Assembly (NCBI RefSeq): GCF_000599605.1
Contig: NZ_KK082672.1
Span: forward strand, 138,242-191,066
Direction: 5' to 3'
Source: Prevotella sp. HJM029
GTDB taxonomy: Bacteria > Bacteroidota > Bacteroidia > Bacteroidales > Bacteroidaceae
Length of the DNA: 52,825 bases
The notes beneath the pieces were generated by a model that did not search any database, was not told the origin of the DNA, and saw nothing but the letters and a program-made list of their open reading frames with translations. Shown here one piece after another: positions 1 to 8,842 of the stretch. The position numbers were made by a program, and so were the translations under genes. The first letter of the stretch is position 1. Every line of letters begins with the position of its first letter.

Positions 1-13
1 AATACTCGCAAAC

Positions 14-57
14 AAAGGGTGTGCAAGAAGTTTCTCATAACTTCGTGCACACCCTTT
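14..57 (+). terminator. Intrinsic terminator-like hairpin
   Basis: A 19-bp inverted repeat with one mismatch (arms 14-32 and 39-57, 6-nt loop) ends in TTTT. It probably ends a transcript entering from the left of the window. It lies 45 nt before the first small gene. Confidence 0.7.
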
Positions 58-101
58 TCGTGTGGAAATTAATTTAAAACATTATAAATTCAGCATATAA
101 T

Positions 102-314
102 ATGAATGAGAAAAGAAAAAGGGCTTATTTGAAGCCCGAAGCGAAAGTAATACAAGTATCAGTTGAGCATTTATTGCAGGCTGTGAGTGGTCAGCACAAA
201 CACATTGGCCAAGGTGGAACTTATGGTGATGCCAAACGTAGTAATGTGGAATGGGGTGAATGGGACAACGAAGACGAAACCACGTCTGCATTAACTAACG
301 GAGATAAAGAATAA
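102..314 (+). CDS. Small acidic protein of fimbrillin-like cassette A
   Basis: A 70-aa protein with no signal peptide or membrane segment. Its N-terminal half has the pattern KRAYLKPEAKV...VEHLLQAVSG and its second half GDAKR followed by an acidic, Trp-containing tail. The minus-strand gene at 3855-4079 has the same plan (KRVYMKPESKV...VEHLLDAASG...GDAKR, acidic Trp tail), so both are real members of one family. Each lies directly upstream of a fimbrillin-like lipoprotein gene; here the gap is 11 nt. Small proteins of this general look are common in Bacteroidales, but I know of no established function. The ASG/VSG position midway resembles a leader-cleavage site, but that is only a resemblance. 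Confidence 0.75.
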   Translation: MNEKRKRAYLKPEAKVIQVSVEHLLQAVSGQHKHIGQGGTYGDAKRSNVEWGEWDNEDETTSALTNGDKE

Positions 315-325
315 CAAGGAGGATA

Positions 326-1948
326 ATGAAGATGAAACTTAAAGCGTATTTTAATGTTGCCTTGCTTTTCCTTGCCATAGGCTTGTTTGCAGGATGCTCA
401 AGTGATAGTCCTGCAAGCGACAATCTTTCCGTTGACAATAAGAATGGCAAACAACCCACAGAAGAAGTAAAGGGTGTACATTTTTCAATTGATGAACCAA
501 AGTTAACTACATCATCACGTGCTTTAATTTACGGAGGGAACACAGCTAACGCAAAGACACGTACATTCATTAAGCATACTATAGGCAATGGTGCTGATGC
601 CTATTGGAGTAGTAATGATTTTATTTTTGTGAAAGATAAATATGGCAATTGGCAGAAGAGTATAGCTATAACCCTTCATGATGGTGGAAGTAGTGCCGAA
701 TTTACATTACCAGGTGCAGTTTCTGATTATCTTGATGGTTGTGAAGTGCGCTATATGGGAAGCAGTGCTGTTAGTGCAACGGAAGTGAAAATCTCAGGTA
801 GTCAAATTCAGAGTGTAGGAAATAACTTCGAACATGCTGGTGCAGCTGGAGATTGTGGCGTAGGAACGGCGCGTGCTACGGGAAATCCTGTCAAGTTCAA
901 TTTTACGTTGTCTCATCAGAATAGCTATCTGTGTCTGTTGCCACGATCGTCGAATGCTATTGTACAGCGTAGCAAGTTAATCCGAATTGAAATCTCGTCC
1001 GATGATGATATTGCAGGAAATTACAATTTTGCGGCTGATGGGTCTCTGCAATTAGTCTCTGGAGGAACAAAAACAATTACCATCACTACAGATAATGGAG
1101 GAAATGGATTTGAATTGAATAACCCTGCGACCAATCTTGATAAAAATGCTACCTATGTGGTTTTGGCTCCTGGAACGCACAACTTAATGGTGCGTTACTG
1201 GTTACGCAATACTACGGATTATCCTGATCCTGTAGGGAAGATAGAAGGTACCATCACGAAATATGTAACAGTGAATAGTGTGGCTGGGAAGATAGATGAT
1301 ATTACAGCCAATCTTGAACCTATCATGACTTATAACAATTGGGTACATTATATGTGGAATGCCGCCTATCCTTATTGGGAATGGGGAGCGGCAGCTTATG
1401 TTCCGTCAAATGCCCCCAGTGGAGTACATGGTAGTAACTATCCTACAATTGCTACAGATGCACGCTGGTACGGCAAGGGTACGTCATCAAATGGTACGCC
1501 AAATGTAAACGAAATGATGTGGTATGGGCGGGATGGCGATTGGTATAGCGATACCAATGAACTCTTTGTATGGCAGAACCGCTTGTGGTGTGGTATTTGG
1601 TGGGTACTACGTAGGGTGAATATTCCAAGTATGAATCCCAATTTAGCACCAGATGGACATAATCGATTGACGGAAGCGTTACCAGGTGCAATAAAATATG
1701 ATATTACACACGTTGGTATTAGGCCTCCAAAGAATCAACTCAGTAAGTATTTCATGATTCCAGGTATTGGTTATTATGATGATGGAATTTATCGAAAGAA
1801 TTCTGCAACATATGGGTATCGTCATACTTCAAGTTTGGTACCTGGCTGGGGGAGTGATTATAGTTATTACTTAGATTTCTATCCAGACGGCATGTTTATT
1901 GGTATGGCATCGAATAGGACAGGAGCCGTGGAGCAGGGCTTTGAGTGA
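326..1948 (+). CDS. Fimbrillin-like surface lipoprotein (cassette A)
   Basis: A 540-aa lipoprotein. The N-terminus has a hydrophobic stretch ending in a lipobox (LFAGC, Cys at residue 24), then a low-complexity linker and a long beta-rich body. It aligns along most of its length with the product of 2213-3829: both share an AGDC segment, SYLC(L/F)(L/V)PR, VLAPGT(H/Y)N, a (N/K)VEGTI-like strand, a YMW(N/D)AA block and TDARWY/TDTRWY. The N-terminal part resembles the fimbrillin (FimA/Mfa-like) superfamily and the C-terminal Trp/Tyr-rich domain could be a ligand-binding or adhesive tip; function is inferred only from family look. An AAGGAGG box at 316-322 sits 3 nt before ATG 326 and 9 nt before the in-frame ATG 332, so 332 may be the true start. 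Confidence 0.8.
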   Translation: MKMKLKAYFNVALLFLAIGLFAGCSSDSPASDNLSVDNKNGKQPTEEVKGVHFSIDEPKLTTSSRALIYGGNTANAKTRTFIKHTIGNGADAYWSSNDFIFVKDKYGNWQKSIAITLHDGGSSAEFTLPGAVSDYLDGCEVRYMGSSAVSATEVKISGSQIQSVGNNFEHAGAAGDCGVGTARATGNPVKFNFTLSHQNSYLCLLPRSSNAIVQRSKLIRIEISSDDDIAGNYNFAADGSLQLVSGGTKTITITTDNGGNGFELNNPATNLDKNATYVVLAPGTHNLMVRYWLRNTTDYPDPVGKIEGTITKYVTVNSVAGKIDDITANLEPIMTYNNWVHYMWNAAYPYWEWGAAAYVPSNAPSGVHGSNYPTIATDARWYGKGTSSNGTPNVNEMMWYGRDGDWYSDTNELFVWQNRLWCGIWWVLRRVNIPSMNPNLAPDGHNRLTEALPGAIKYDITHVGIRPPKNQLSKYFMIPGIGYYDDGIYRKNSATYGYRHTSSLVPGWGSDYSYYLDFYPDGMFIGMASNRTGAVEQGFE

Positions 1949-1984
1949 TGAAATGCATGGTTCAAGTGAAATATGAGCAAAAAT

Positions 1985-2018
1985 AAAAGGTTCTTCGGTT
2001 ATCGCCGAAGAACCTTTT
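1985..2018 (+). terminator. Terminator after cassette A
   Basis: A perfect 14-bp stem (arms 1985-1998 and 2005-2018) with a 6-nt loop and a T-rich 3' flank, 37 nt after the lipoprotein stop codon. Confidence 0.85.
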
Positions 2019-2156
2019 ATTTTGCATTCATCCTCATTCTTACGTGGTGTGATTGCAAGCTACGATGCGTCACAGAGTGGAAGGTTGTACTATTGGTGTG
2101 GCACAATCTTTGACGAATAGTGCTGAAGAGATGGCTTGCTGTGGAGGAAAACAAAA

Positions 2157-2195
2157 GAGAGCAGGTGTGGTTTGATGTGTTCCACACCTGCTCTC
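2157..2195 (-). terminator. Terminator after cassette B (minus strand)
   Basis: A perfect 14-bp stem (2157-2170 and 2182-2195) with an 11-nt loop. Read on the minus strand it is followed by TTTTGTTTT, and it lies 18 nt past the stop codon of the minus-strand lipoprotein gene. The two cassettes are therefore separated by one terminator each. Confidence 0.85.
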
Positions 2196-2212
2196 AAACA
2201 TGTTTTATTCGT

Positions 2213-3829
2213 TTAATTTTCAAACGTAGCGATGCGCGATCCTATCCAACGGAGGAATTGTCTCACGTGGATTTCGTGGTCGTTGAAATAGAAATAATAG
2301 GCATTATTGGCATTCGATGACGAGCCAGACGAGGTCCAATAATGTCCGCCAATGCCCACATCGTGTGTTAATCCATCTAAATAATAACCGCTGGCAGGCA
2401 GGAAGAAATAATTGGGCAAGTCGTTTGCTGTGGGGATTGCACGGCTAAGCGGTCGCGTGAAGTCTGAAGCATAACCTTTATGCTCTACGTAGGTGTTTGG
2501 CGAACCATTGTTGGTGAAATTAATTCCCCAATAATCAGTGCTCTTGTTGGCTGCTCCTAAAGCTGTGCGTCGCTTAATCCAAATGCCACCCTTTTGCAAA
2601 TGGCCATAGATAATCCATAGCTTGTTGGCATCCCAACGAGCGTCACCAAACTCGGGGAAATGACACATGAGGTTCACATTGGGCTGTGCGGCTGCAGAAT
2701 GTATTGCGTTGGTAGCAACCTTATAACCATAGCCTGTGTTGTACCAACGCGTATCGGGCGTAGCAGCCCAGTCGGCTGTTCGTGAGCCATTGAGAACGAG
2801 CGTTGCAGGATATTTGCCTCCCACGCGGTCGTGACCTAACCAATAGTTTTGGCCATCAGCGGCATCCCACATGAAATAGGTGCCAGAAACATCTATCAAA
2901 CCTTGTACTAAGTGGGCTCTCACATCACGAATTTTCCCGGCTGTGCACTGAAAATTGTTAATTGTTTTCACAATCGTCCCTTCAACATTGGTTAAGGGAT
3001 CTTTAATCGTGTAGGCGATAGTGAAATTATAAGTTCCAGGTGCAAGCACCATGTAGGCGGCATTGGTGGGGAGGGATTCGGTGGTCGTGTTGAGCGAGAA
3101 GTTGTTCACTGTGAGCGTGATGGTGTTGCTACTGCCCGAAAGTGGTAATTTGCCATCGAGCTGACCATCGGTGAAATCATAAGTTCCCGCAATGGGCTTA
3201 TCGGCCGTTAGTACAATCTTTTGCAAAAAGATGTTGGGGCCTAAGTCGGTGTTTGTGCAGCGTGGCACGAAGCATAAGTAGCTGGCCTTGTGATCAAGCG
3301 TGAAATGGAAATCGCCACCTCCGCCAATAGCTGTTGCCGAATCGCAATCACCAGCTTGTGCCAAATGGCTGAAATCGTTGGGGGTGGCTTGGCTTTGCGC
3401 AGCCGCAATGGTCACACGATTGGCTGGTTGATTATGTCCCGTGTAGTGCACCTCGGGGTTAAAACCATAATTTCCTGTTGCTAATGTGAAGTTGGCCTGC
3501 TTCATATTGACGGTTGCAGGTGGCGTGACGGGATGGAATTGAGCGGCATTGCTCAAATGAAACTGCCCATCTGTGGCTTTAACCCACACCTTGTCTGTGG
3601 TTTCCCAAGACACATTGGCTATGCCGCCTCTCACGTGGGTAGCTGTTGTTCGTGTGTGAGTAGGCGCTGGATCGAGTGGTTGCGCACCCGAGAAGGTAGC
3701 AACCGCGTGGGATGTTTCATTTGATGTTGTGGACTGCGATGGCACGTCGTCTCGGCTTTCATTGGCACAAGCCACCATGAGCATGCCAAGGGATACAACT
3801 TTTAAAATTTGAATTGCATATTTTTTCAT
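2213..3829 (-). CDS. Fimbrillin-like surface lipoprotein (cassette B)
   Basis: A 538-aa paralogue of the product of 326-1948. The open frame extends upstream to 3958, but I place the start at 3829: it gives a standard lipoprotein signal (MKKYAIQILKVVSLGMLMVAC, lipobox MVAC; first 20 residues plus Cys), it is preceded by GAGGGAA at a normal distance, and the longer frame would overlap the small gene at 3855-4079. The body is beta-rich with the same blocks as its paralogue (AGDCDSAT, SYLCFVPR, VLAPGTYN, YFMWDAA, TRWYN) and has fimbrillin-like character. It is the second gene of a two-gene unit whose first gene ends 25 nt upstream. Predicted to be on the cell surface; ligand unknown. Confidence 0.8.
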   Translation of the reverse strand: MKKYAIQILKVVSLGMLMVACANESRDDVPSQSTTSNETSHAVATFSGAQPLDPAPTHTRTTATHVRGGIANVSWETTDKVWVKATDGQFHLSNAAQFHPVTPPATVNMKQANFTLATGNYGFNPEVHYTGHNQPANRVTIAAAQSQATPNDFSHLAQAGDCDSATAIGGGGDFHFTLDHKASYLCFVPRCTNTDLGPNIFLQKIVLTADKPIAGTYDFTDGQLDGKLPLSGSSNTITLTVNNFSLNTTTESLPTNAAYMVLAPGTYNFTIAYTIKDPLTNVEGTIVKTINNFQCTAGKIRDVRAHLVQGLIDVSGTYFMWDAADGQNYWLGHDRVGGKYPATLVLNGSRTADWAATPDTRWYNTGYGYKVATNAIHSAAAQPNVNLMCHFPEFGDARWDANKLWIIYGHLQKGGIWIKRRTALGAANKSTDYWGINFTNNGSPNTYVEHKGYASDFTRPLSRAIPTANDLPNYFFLPASGYYLDGLTHDVGIGGHYWTSSGSSSNANNAYYFYFNDHEIHVRQFLRWIGSRIATFEN

Positions 3830-3854
3830 AACATTTCCCTCATTACTTTTATTC

Positions 3855-4079
3855 TTAATTGAAAAGGGTTGTTGGCTGTGATGCGGCATCGTCATCGCCC
3901 CAATCATCATCTTCATAGGAGAAGGTGTTGCGCTTGGCATCACCACCATCGCCACCATAATCTATAACACCTGCGTTTCCGCTGGCAGCATCCAACAAAT
4001 GCTCTACAGGTACAGGGTAAACCTTACTCTCGGGCTTCATATAAACCCGTTTCGTTCGTACTGCTTTTTCCATAAACAT
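3855..4079 (-). CDS. Small acidic protein of fimbrillin-like cassette B
   Basis: A 74-aa protein, paralogue of the product of 102-314. It has the same KPExKV...VEHLLxAxSG first half, then a Gly/Asp-rich stretch, GDAKR and an acidic aromatic tail (EDDDWGDDD). Two in-frame ATGs (4077-4079 and 4071-4073) are possible starts; the second gives an N-terminus (MEKAVRTKRVYMKP) closer to the paralogue. There is no secretion signal. Its position 25 nt before the lipoprotein gene suggests co-transcription. Function unknown. Confidence 0.75.
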   Translation of the reverse strand: MFMEKAVRTKRVYMKPESKVYPVPVEHLLDAASGNAGVIDYGGDGGDAKRNTFSYEDDDWGDDDAASQPTTLFN

Positions 4080-4349
4080 TTTATCAATTTATATTCATCT
4101 GCATGCAAAGGGAACTTACAATAAAGCTATTGCGACCCTTTACAGCTTTCATTGCTATAACAAAAGCATTGCTGACATTGCACGCAACGCCATTATTTCA
4201 TCATTTAATTGTTGTTGAAGCGTGTATAAAAGACTCCATTATTTGAATGACTAAAGAGCCAGTCTTGAGGAAAACCACTAAGAGACAATGCCTCAGCTTA
4301 TCCATCAGAAGTTGATTTCTGGTGTTTTTATTATCCTTAAAAGTAGTGA
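4080..4349 (-). other. Long untranslated leader of cassette B
   Basis: A stretch of about 270 nt lies between the minus-strand promoter at 4350-4380 and the first start codon of cassette B. I find no ORF with a credible start and no known riboswitch motif. If the promoter call is right, this is an unusually long 5' leader for so small a first gene and may carry regulatory RNA structure. Confidence 0.4.
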
Positions 4350-4380
4350 CAAAGTTACTTCGATTTTTGAAATCTCACAA
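4350..4380 (-). promoter_or_regulatory. Bacteroidota-type promoter for cassette B
   Basis: Read on the minus strand: TTG at 4380-4378, a 20-nt gap, then TAACTTTG at 4357-4350. This matches the Bacteroidota sigma-ABfr pattern (-33 TTTG, -7 TAnnTTTG). It would fire leftward into cassette B. Confidence 0.6.
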
Positions 4381-4550
4381 GTTTTCAGTGCAGAAACAAT
4401 GCGAAAGCCGTTTCCTAAACACGCTTTGTTCCAGTCTATTCATCCATAAAACACTTCTGAGCAGCTCAATTTTAGCTCACTTTTTATACAAAATCCTTAT
4501 AAATGAGGATGTTTTTCTTCTTTTTTTACCAGTCTTGTTAATTTATTCTT

Positions 4551-4558
4551 TAGCTTTG
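4551..4558 (+). promoter_or_regulatory. Candidate -7 element for nrfHA
   Basis: TAGCTTTG fits TAnnTTTG and lies 24 nt before the nrfH start. No -33 box is seen at the usual distance, so a regulator-dependent promoter is possible, which would suit an anaerobic respiration operon. Confidence 0.45.
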
Positions 4559-4582
4559 TGACCTACTTCTAAACAAAAGATT

Positions 4583-5185
4583 ATGAATCTAAGTGGTTTA
4601 CATAAATGGATTAGATGCATCACCTATCGGCAGAAAGTCATAGGCCTCACAATGAGTGGAACCATAATTGGTTTGGTGCTTTTATTCGCTTATACGCTAC
4701 GCTTGCACACCTATATTATAGGTGATGACCCTGCAGCGTGTGTAAATTGCCATATCATGACACCTTATTATATTACATGGGCGCACTCTTCACATGGACG
4801 AGATGTTACTTGTAATGATTGTCATGTGCCTCATCAGAACATAGTTAAGAAATACTTTTTTAAGGGGATGGATGGTATGAAGCACGTGGCTTATTTTGTT
4901 ACTAACTCCGAACGGCAAGCAATTATGGCTGAAGAAAGTTCTGCCAACGTGATTATGGACAACTGTATTCGGTGTCATGCACAGCTTAATCAGGAATTTG
5001 TGAAGACAGGACGTATCAACTATATGATGGCTAAACGAGGTGAGGGATTGGCCTGCTGGGACTGCCATCGCAGTGTGCCTCATGGTGGAATGAATGGTCT
5101 TGCAAAGACACCTAATGCTGAATCACAGGTACCATTGCCCCCCAATCCTGTTCCCGAATGGCTACAAAAGGCTTTAGGGCGATGA
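4583..5185 (+). CDS. nrfH: NrfH, membrane-anchored tetraheme quinol dehydrogenase
   Basis: A 200-aa c-type cytochrome of the NapC/NrfH family. One N-terminal membrane helix (about residues 20-40) anchors it to the inner membrane with the heme domain in the periplasm. Four CXXCH sites are visible: C53-H57, C77-H81, C128-H132 and C158-H162. The first is CVNCHIM, that is CXXCHxM, the NrfH signature in which Met is an axial ligand of heme 1. It takes electrons from menaquinol and passes them to NrfA, encoded 77 nt downstream. Length and order match the nrfHA arrangement known in Bacteroidota and Epsilonproteobacteria. Confidence 0.95.
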   Translation: MNLSGLHKWIRCITYRQKVIGLTMSGTIIGLVLLFAYTLRLHTYIIGDDPAACVNCHIMTPYYITWAHSSHGRDVTCNDCHVPHQNIVKKYFFKGMDGMKHVAYFVTNSERQAIMAEESSANVIMDNCIRCHAQLNQEFVKTGRINYMMAKRGEGLACWDCHRSVPHGGMNGLAKTPNAESQVPLPPNPVPEWLQKALGR

Positions 5186-5262
5186 GGATTACACTTTATA
5201 TTATATATAGGCAATAAATAAAAGAAATACCATCATTTGTGAAATCTAAAAATTTAAAGAAT

Positions 5263-6759
5263 ATGGCTAAGCAATTAAAGAAATGGCAAGGCTGGATGCT
5301 GTTTGGCGGTTCCATGCTCATTGTGTTTATTTTAGGCCTTCTCTGCTTCTCACTACTCGAACGGAGAGCTGAAGTTGCCAGTGTTTTCAACAATCGGCGT
5401 GTGCCCATGACCGATTCGATTATCGCGCAGAATGAAAAATTTAAGGAAGACTTCCCACGGGAGTATGAAACGTGGGCGATGACGGCTGACACCACTTTCA
5501 AGAGTATGTATAATGGCTCACAAGAGCGAGATATTCTTAAAGCATTCCCCGATATTGTAATCATCTGGGCAGGTTATGCCTTTTCGCGCAACTACAACAC
5601 GCCACGTGGCCATCGCCATGCTATTGAAGACCTTAGAAAGATTTTGCGAACAGGGAATCCGGGTATCGATGGCGACGGTGATATTCAGCCTGGAACATGC
5701 TGGACATGTAAGGGACCTGATATACCACGCTTGATGCGTGAGAAAGGTATTGGAGCCTTCTATGGTGCAAAATGGAGTGACTGGGGTCCCGAAGTGATGA
5801 ATACTGTGGGATGTTCTGATTGCCATGATGCGCGCACAATGGAATTACGCCCTGCTCGTCCTGCATTATATGAAGCATGGAAGCGTGCTGGTAAAGATGT
5901 TAATAAGGCCAGCCATCAAGAGATGCGCTCACTGGTTTGTGCACAATGCCACACCGAATATTATTTTGAGAAAGACAACCACCAATACTTAAAGTTTCCA
6001 CAAGACAAGGGACTTACTTGTGAAGCCGCCGAAGCCTATTATGATAGCATTGGCTTTTATGACTACATTCACCCATTGTCAAAGGCTAAGATTTTAAAGG
6101 CACAACATCCAGGTTACGAACTTTTTAAGCAGGGTATTCATGGACAGCGTGGGTTAAGTTGTGCCGATTGTCACATGCCTTACATGCAAGAAGGTGGCAT
6201 TAAATACACCGACCACCATGTACAAAGTCCGTTGGCTAAGATTGATCGTACCTGTCAAACCTGTCACCGGCAAGATGCTGAAACGCTACGACAGAATGTT
6301 TATGATCAACAAAAGAAAGTTTATGATTTTGCAGTGAAGGTGAACCACGAGTTGGCTACAGCACATTTAGAAGCCGAGTTTGCTTGGAAGAAAGGTGCTA
6401 CGCAGCCTGAAATGGCAAAGGCACTTGATGACATTCGCAAGGGGCAATGGCGCTGGGATTATGCTTTAGCAAGTCATGGAGCAGCTTTCCATGCCCCATT
6501 AGAAGTAATGCGCCTTTTAGCTAATGCGATGGCCTACACGCAAGACGCTCGTACAGAGATCGCTCGAGTAGTGGCAAAACATGGTTTTACAGGCAAGATT
6601 CCACTTCCTGACATATCAACAAAGGAAAAGGCACAGCGCTATATCGGTCTTGACATGCCTGCACTGAACAGCAAGAAGGAACGTTTTTTAAACACCATCG
6701 TTCCGCAATGGATTCAGAAAGCAAAGCAAAATAAACGCTTCATTACACAACCCATGTAA
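5263..6759 (+). CDS. nrfA: NrfA, pentaheme cytochrome c nitrite reductase
   Basis: A 498-aa enzyme that reduces nitrite to ammonium with six electrons in the periplasm. The frame stays open to a GTG at 5239, but the ATG at 5263 gives a standard signal anchor (residues about 10-32) after an A-rich leader. Counting from 5263, the active-site heme motif is CWTCK (146-150), whose Lys is the proximal ligand. It is followed by four CXXCH motifs: CSDCH (184-188), CAQCH (226-230), CADCH (300-304) and CQTCH (331-335). CAQCHTEYYF carries the catalytic Tyr and KAQHP the conserved Gln/His of NrfA. It works in complex with NrfH. No frameshift or missing key residue seen. Confidence 0.95.
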   Translation: MAKQLKKWQGWMLFGGSMLIVFILGLLCFSLLERRAEVASVFNNRRVPMTDSIIAQNEKFKEDFPREYETWAMTADTTFKSMYNGSQERDILKAFPDIVIIWAGYAFSRNYNTPRGHRHAIEDLRKILRTGNPGIDGDGDIQPGTCWTCKGPDIPRLMREKGIGAFYGAKWSDWGPEVMNTVGCSDCHDARTMELRPARPALYEAWKRAGKDVNKASHQEMRSLVCAQCHTEYYFEKDNHQYLKFPQDKGLTCEAAEAYYDSIGFYDYIHPLSKAKILKAQHPGYELFKQGIHGQRGLSCADCHMPYMQEGGIKYTDHHVQSPLAKIDRTCQTCHRQDAETLRQNVYDQQKKVYDFAVKVNHELATAHLEAEFAWKKGATQPEMAKALDDIRKGQWRWDYALASHGAAFHAPLEVMRLLANAMAYTQDARTEIARVVAKHGFTGKIPLPDISTKEKAQRYIGLDMPALNSKKERFLNTIVPQWIQKAKQNKRFITQPM

Positions 6760-6954
6760 GGAGCGCCTCACTTAAAACAGACTTGATAGCTACCTCTCTG
6801 CAGCCTTCGCTAAAAAGATAGACCCATGTTAAGCATGGCAGGCAGGGGGATGACTATCAATTCTGCATGTCGAACTATCCTTTTACAAATAATCCTTTCA
6901 AGTAAAAATAATCCTATCTCGCACTTCAGCGAGCAAGAAAAGAACTAAACCATC

Positions 6955-7920
6955 ATGTGGAATAAACCATGGACCATTCGTGAGGGGCTTGCAATAGGTG
7001 GAGGGCTCATCATCGTTGGGCAGTTGCTGCAATTCTTCATAGGCGGCATCGATTGGCAACTTTTTGCCTTCCCTGCCAATCTTGTCACCCTCGGATTCTA
7101 CTTATTAAGTCTCGGTGTGCTCTACGTTTTTCGCAAAAGACTCTACGTTGTGCAATACTTTTGTACACCGTCAGCCGCTGTAGCCGCCATTGGTTTCGCG
7201 TTAGTGCTCACCTTTATCATGGGCATCACTCGGCAAGCGCCAGGCGTAAGCCCAGCTATCGATCCCATCGGCCTCTCGCATATGCTCACCTATTGGCCGT
7301 TCGTGCTCGTCTATCTCTGGCTCTGTAGCATCATAGCCTTGACTGCACTCCATCAAATCAGTACTTTCCGCAAGCGAAAGCTCCCCAGTCTTGTGTGCCA
7401 TGTTGGATTGTTTATCACTCTTGTGTGCGGCACATTAGGCTCTGCCGATCAACGCAACCTCAAGATGTACTGCCTTACCGGACAACCCGAGTGGCGTGCG
7501 TTTGACGACCAAGGTAATGTAGTTGAGTTGCCCTTGGCCATCGAACTGCAGCGCTTCATCCTCGAAGAATATCCCGCCGAGCTGCAAAAGGTAGGCATTG
7601 GTAAGGGTAAAACTAAACTTATGAAAATGGCTTCACCCAAACGCTATGCCAGTGAAGTGCACATCTATACCAAGGAAGGTGAGACGTTGGCTACCACCAT
7701 TGAGGTCAATAAGCCAGCGTATCTCGCAGGTTGGAAAGTCTATCAATACAGCTATGATGAGAGTATGGGTTCCACCCATCGTGTGAGCATCTTTCAACTT
7801 GTGGCCGACCCTTGGCTACCCTTCGTCTATCTTGGCATCGGATTGCTACTCCTTGGAGCTGTGCTACTCTTTTTTAGTTTAGGAAAAACAAAAGACATTA
7901 TATCCTCAACACCAGAATAA
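6955..7920 (+). CDS. ResB/CcsB-like cytochrome c biogenesis protein
   Basis: A 321-aa membrane protein with four N-terminal hydrophobic segments (about 13-30, 38-58, 70-92, 112-130), a further segment near 145-160, a periplasmic domain, and a last membrane helix near 285-308. The stretch NKPAYLAGWKVYQYSYDE is the ResB-like signature block near the end of the periplasmic domain. ResB/CcsB partners with CcsA in System II heme attachment to apocytochromes. It starts 195 nt after nrfA and is followed 2 nt later by ccsA. It probably serves NrfH/NrfA maturation, including the unusual CXXCK site, as fused NrfI does in Wolinella; that assignment is inference from position. Confidence 0.85.
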   Translation: MWNKPWTIREGLAIGGGLIIVGQLLQFFIGGIDWQLFAFPANLVTLGFYLLSLGVLYVFRKRLYVVQYFCTPSAAVAAIGFALVLTFIMGITRQAPGVSPAIDPIGLSHMLTYWPFVLVYLWLCSIIALTALHQISTFRKRKLPSLVCHVGLFITLVCGTLGSADQRNLKMYCLTGQPEWRAFDDQGNVVELPLAIELQRFILEEYPAELQKVGIGKGKTKLMKMASPKRYASEVHIYTKEGETLATTIEVNKPAYLAGWKVYQYSYDESMGSTHRVSIFQLVADPWLPFVYLGIGLLLLGAVLLFFSLGKTKDIISSTPE

Positions 7921-7922
7921 CT

Positions 7923-8741
7923 ATGATTTGGGAATATTTCATCTATTTCGCTATCGCTGCAATCCTCTTTTGGAGCATTGGGGCCTATTGTGCTTGGAAA
8001 CGCCAACAGCGTGTGGCTTATCTCTTAACCGCTATCGGTCTAACCATATTCTTCATCTATATCCTCCTCATGTGGCACACGCTTGAGCGGCCACCTATGC
8101 GCACTATGGGCGAAACCCGTCTGTGGTATTCGTTCTTCCTTCCTCTGGCTGGTATTATTGTTTATGCACGTAGCCGCTATCATTGGATTTTGAGCTTTTC
8201 CACACTATTGGCCAGCGTATTCATTGGTATTAACCTATTGAAACCCGAAATCCACACCAAAGCAATGATGCCGGCCCTACAGAGTCCGTGGTTTGCCCCC
8301 CATGTCATTGTTTATATGTTTGCCTACGCCCTCTTTGGCGCGGCCACCCTCATGGCCATATTTCTATTGTGGAAGATACGTGCCAGCGAGTCTACGACTA
8401 ATACGTCATCGATACCTATGACAACCTCCATCACTCTCGTTAGCATTGATAACATGGTAGGCATGGGTTGGGCTTTCCTCACCATCGGTATGCTCTTTGG
8501 TGCGCTATGGGCCAAAGATGCTTGGGGCGACTATTGGGCTTGGGATCCTAAGGAGACTTGGGCGGCCATCACCTGGTTAGCCTATTTGCTCTATATGCAC
8601 CTGCGCCTCACATCACGCGCCAATCCTCGTCTGTCACTGCGCCTGCTCCTCATCGCCTTCGTGTTACTGCAAATGTGCTGGTGGGGCATCAACTATCTGC
8701 CATCGGCGCAAGGCATGAGCATCCACACCTACAACAGTTAG
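7923..8741 (+). CDS. ccsA: CcsA, System II heme handling and ligation protein
   Basis: A 272-aa polytopic protein of the CcmC/CcmF/CcsA heme handling family. The tryptophan-rich WWD motif is clear (WGDYWAWDPKETW, residues 201-213). His127 (FAPHVIV) and His268 (SIHTY) fit the two conserved periplasmic His ligands that flank the WWD loop. It exports or presents heme and, with the ResB-like protein encoded 2 nt upstream, forms the thioether bonds of c-type cytochromes. The pair is equivalent to the fused CcsBA found in other Bacteroidota. Confidence 0.92.
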   Translation: MIWEYFIYFAIAAILFWSIGAYCAWKRQQRVAYLLTAIGLTIFFIYILLMWHTLERPPMRTMGETRLWYSFFLPLAGIIVYARSRYHWILSFSTLLASVFIGINLLKPEIHTKAMMPALQSPWFAPHVIVYMFAYALFGAATLMAIFLLWKIRASESTTNTSSIPMTTSITLVSIDNMVGMGWAFLTIGMLFGALWAKDAWGDYWAWDPKETWAAITWLAYLLYMHLRLTSRANPRLSLRLLLIAFVLLQMCWWGINYLPSAQGMSIHTYNS

Positions 8742-8842
8742 CCCATCCTGCCCATTGTGAGCAGTGTCTCGCATAGTCGAAGCACGATGTGAAGATGAAA
8801 TCGAGTGCAAACGAACACACGAGCCATCCTGCTGTGCACAAA

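Noticed and set aside
2120-2320. 66-codon gene between the two cassettes
   Set aside because: It overlaps the terminator hairpin and the end of the minus-strand lipoprotein gene.
4322-4561. 79-codon gene upstream of nrfH
   Set aside because: Composition is that of AT-rich intergenic DNA, the frame crosses promoter elements on both strands, and no ribosome site is seen.
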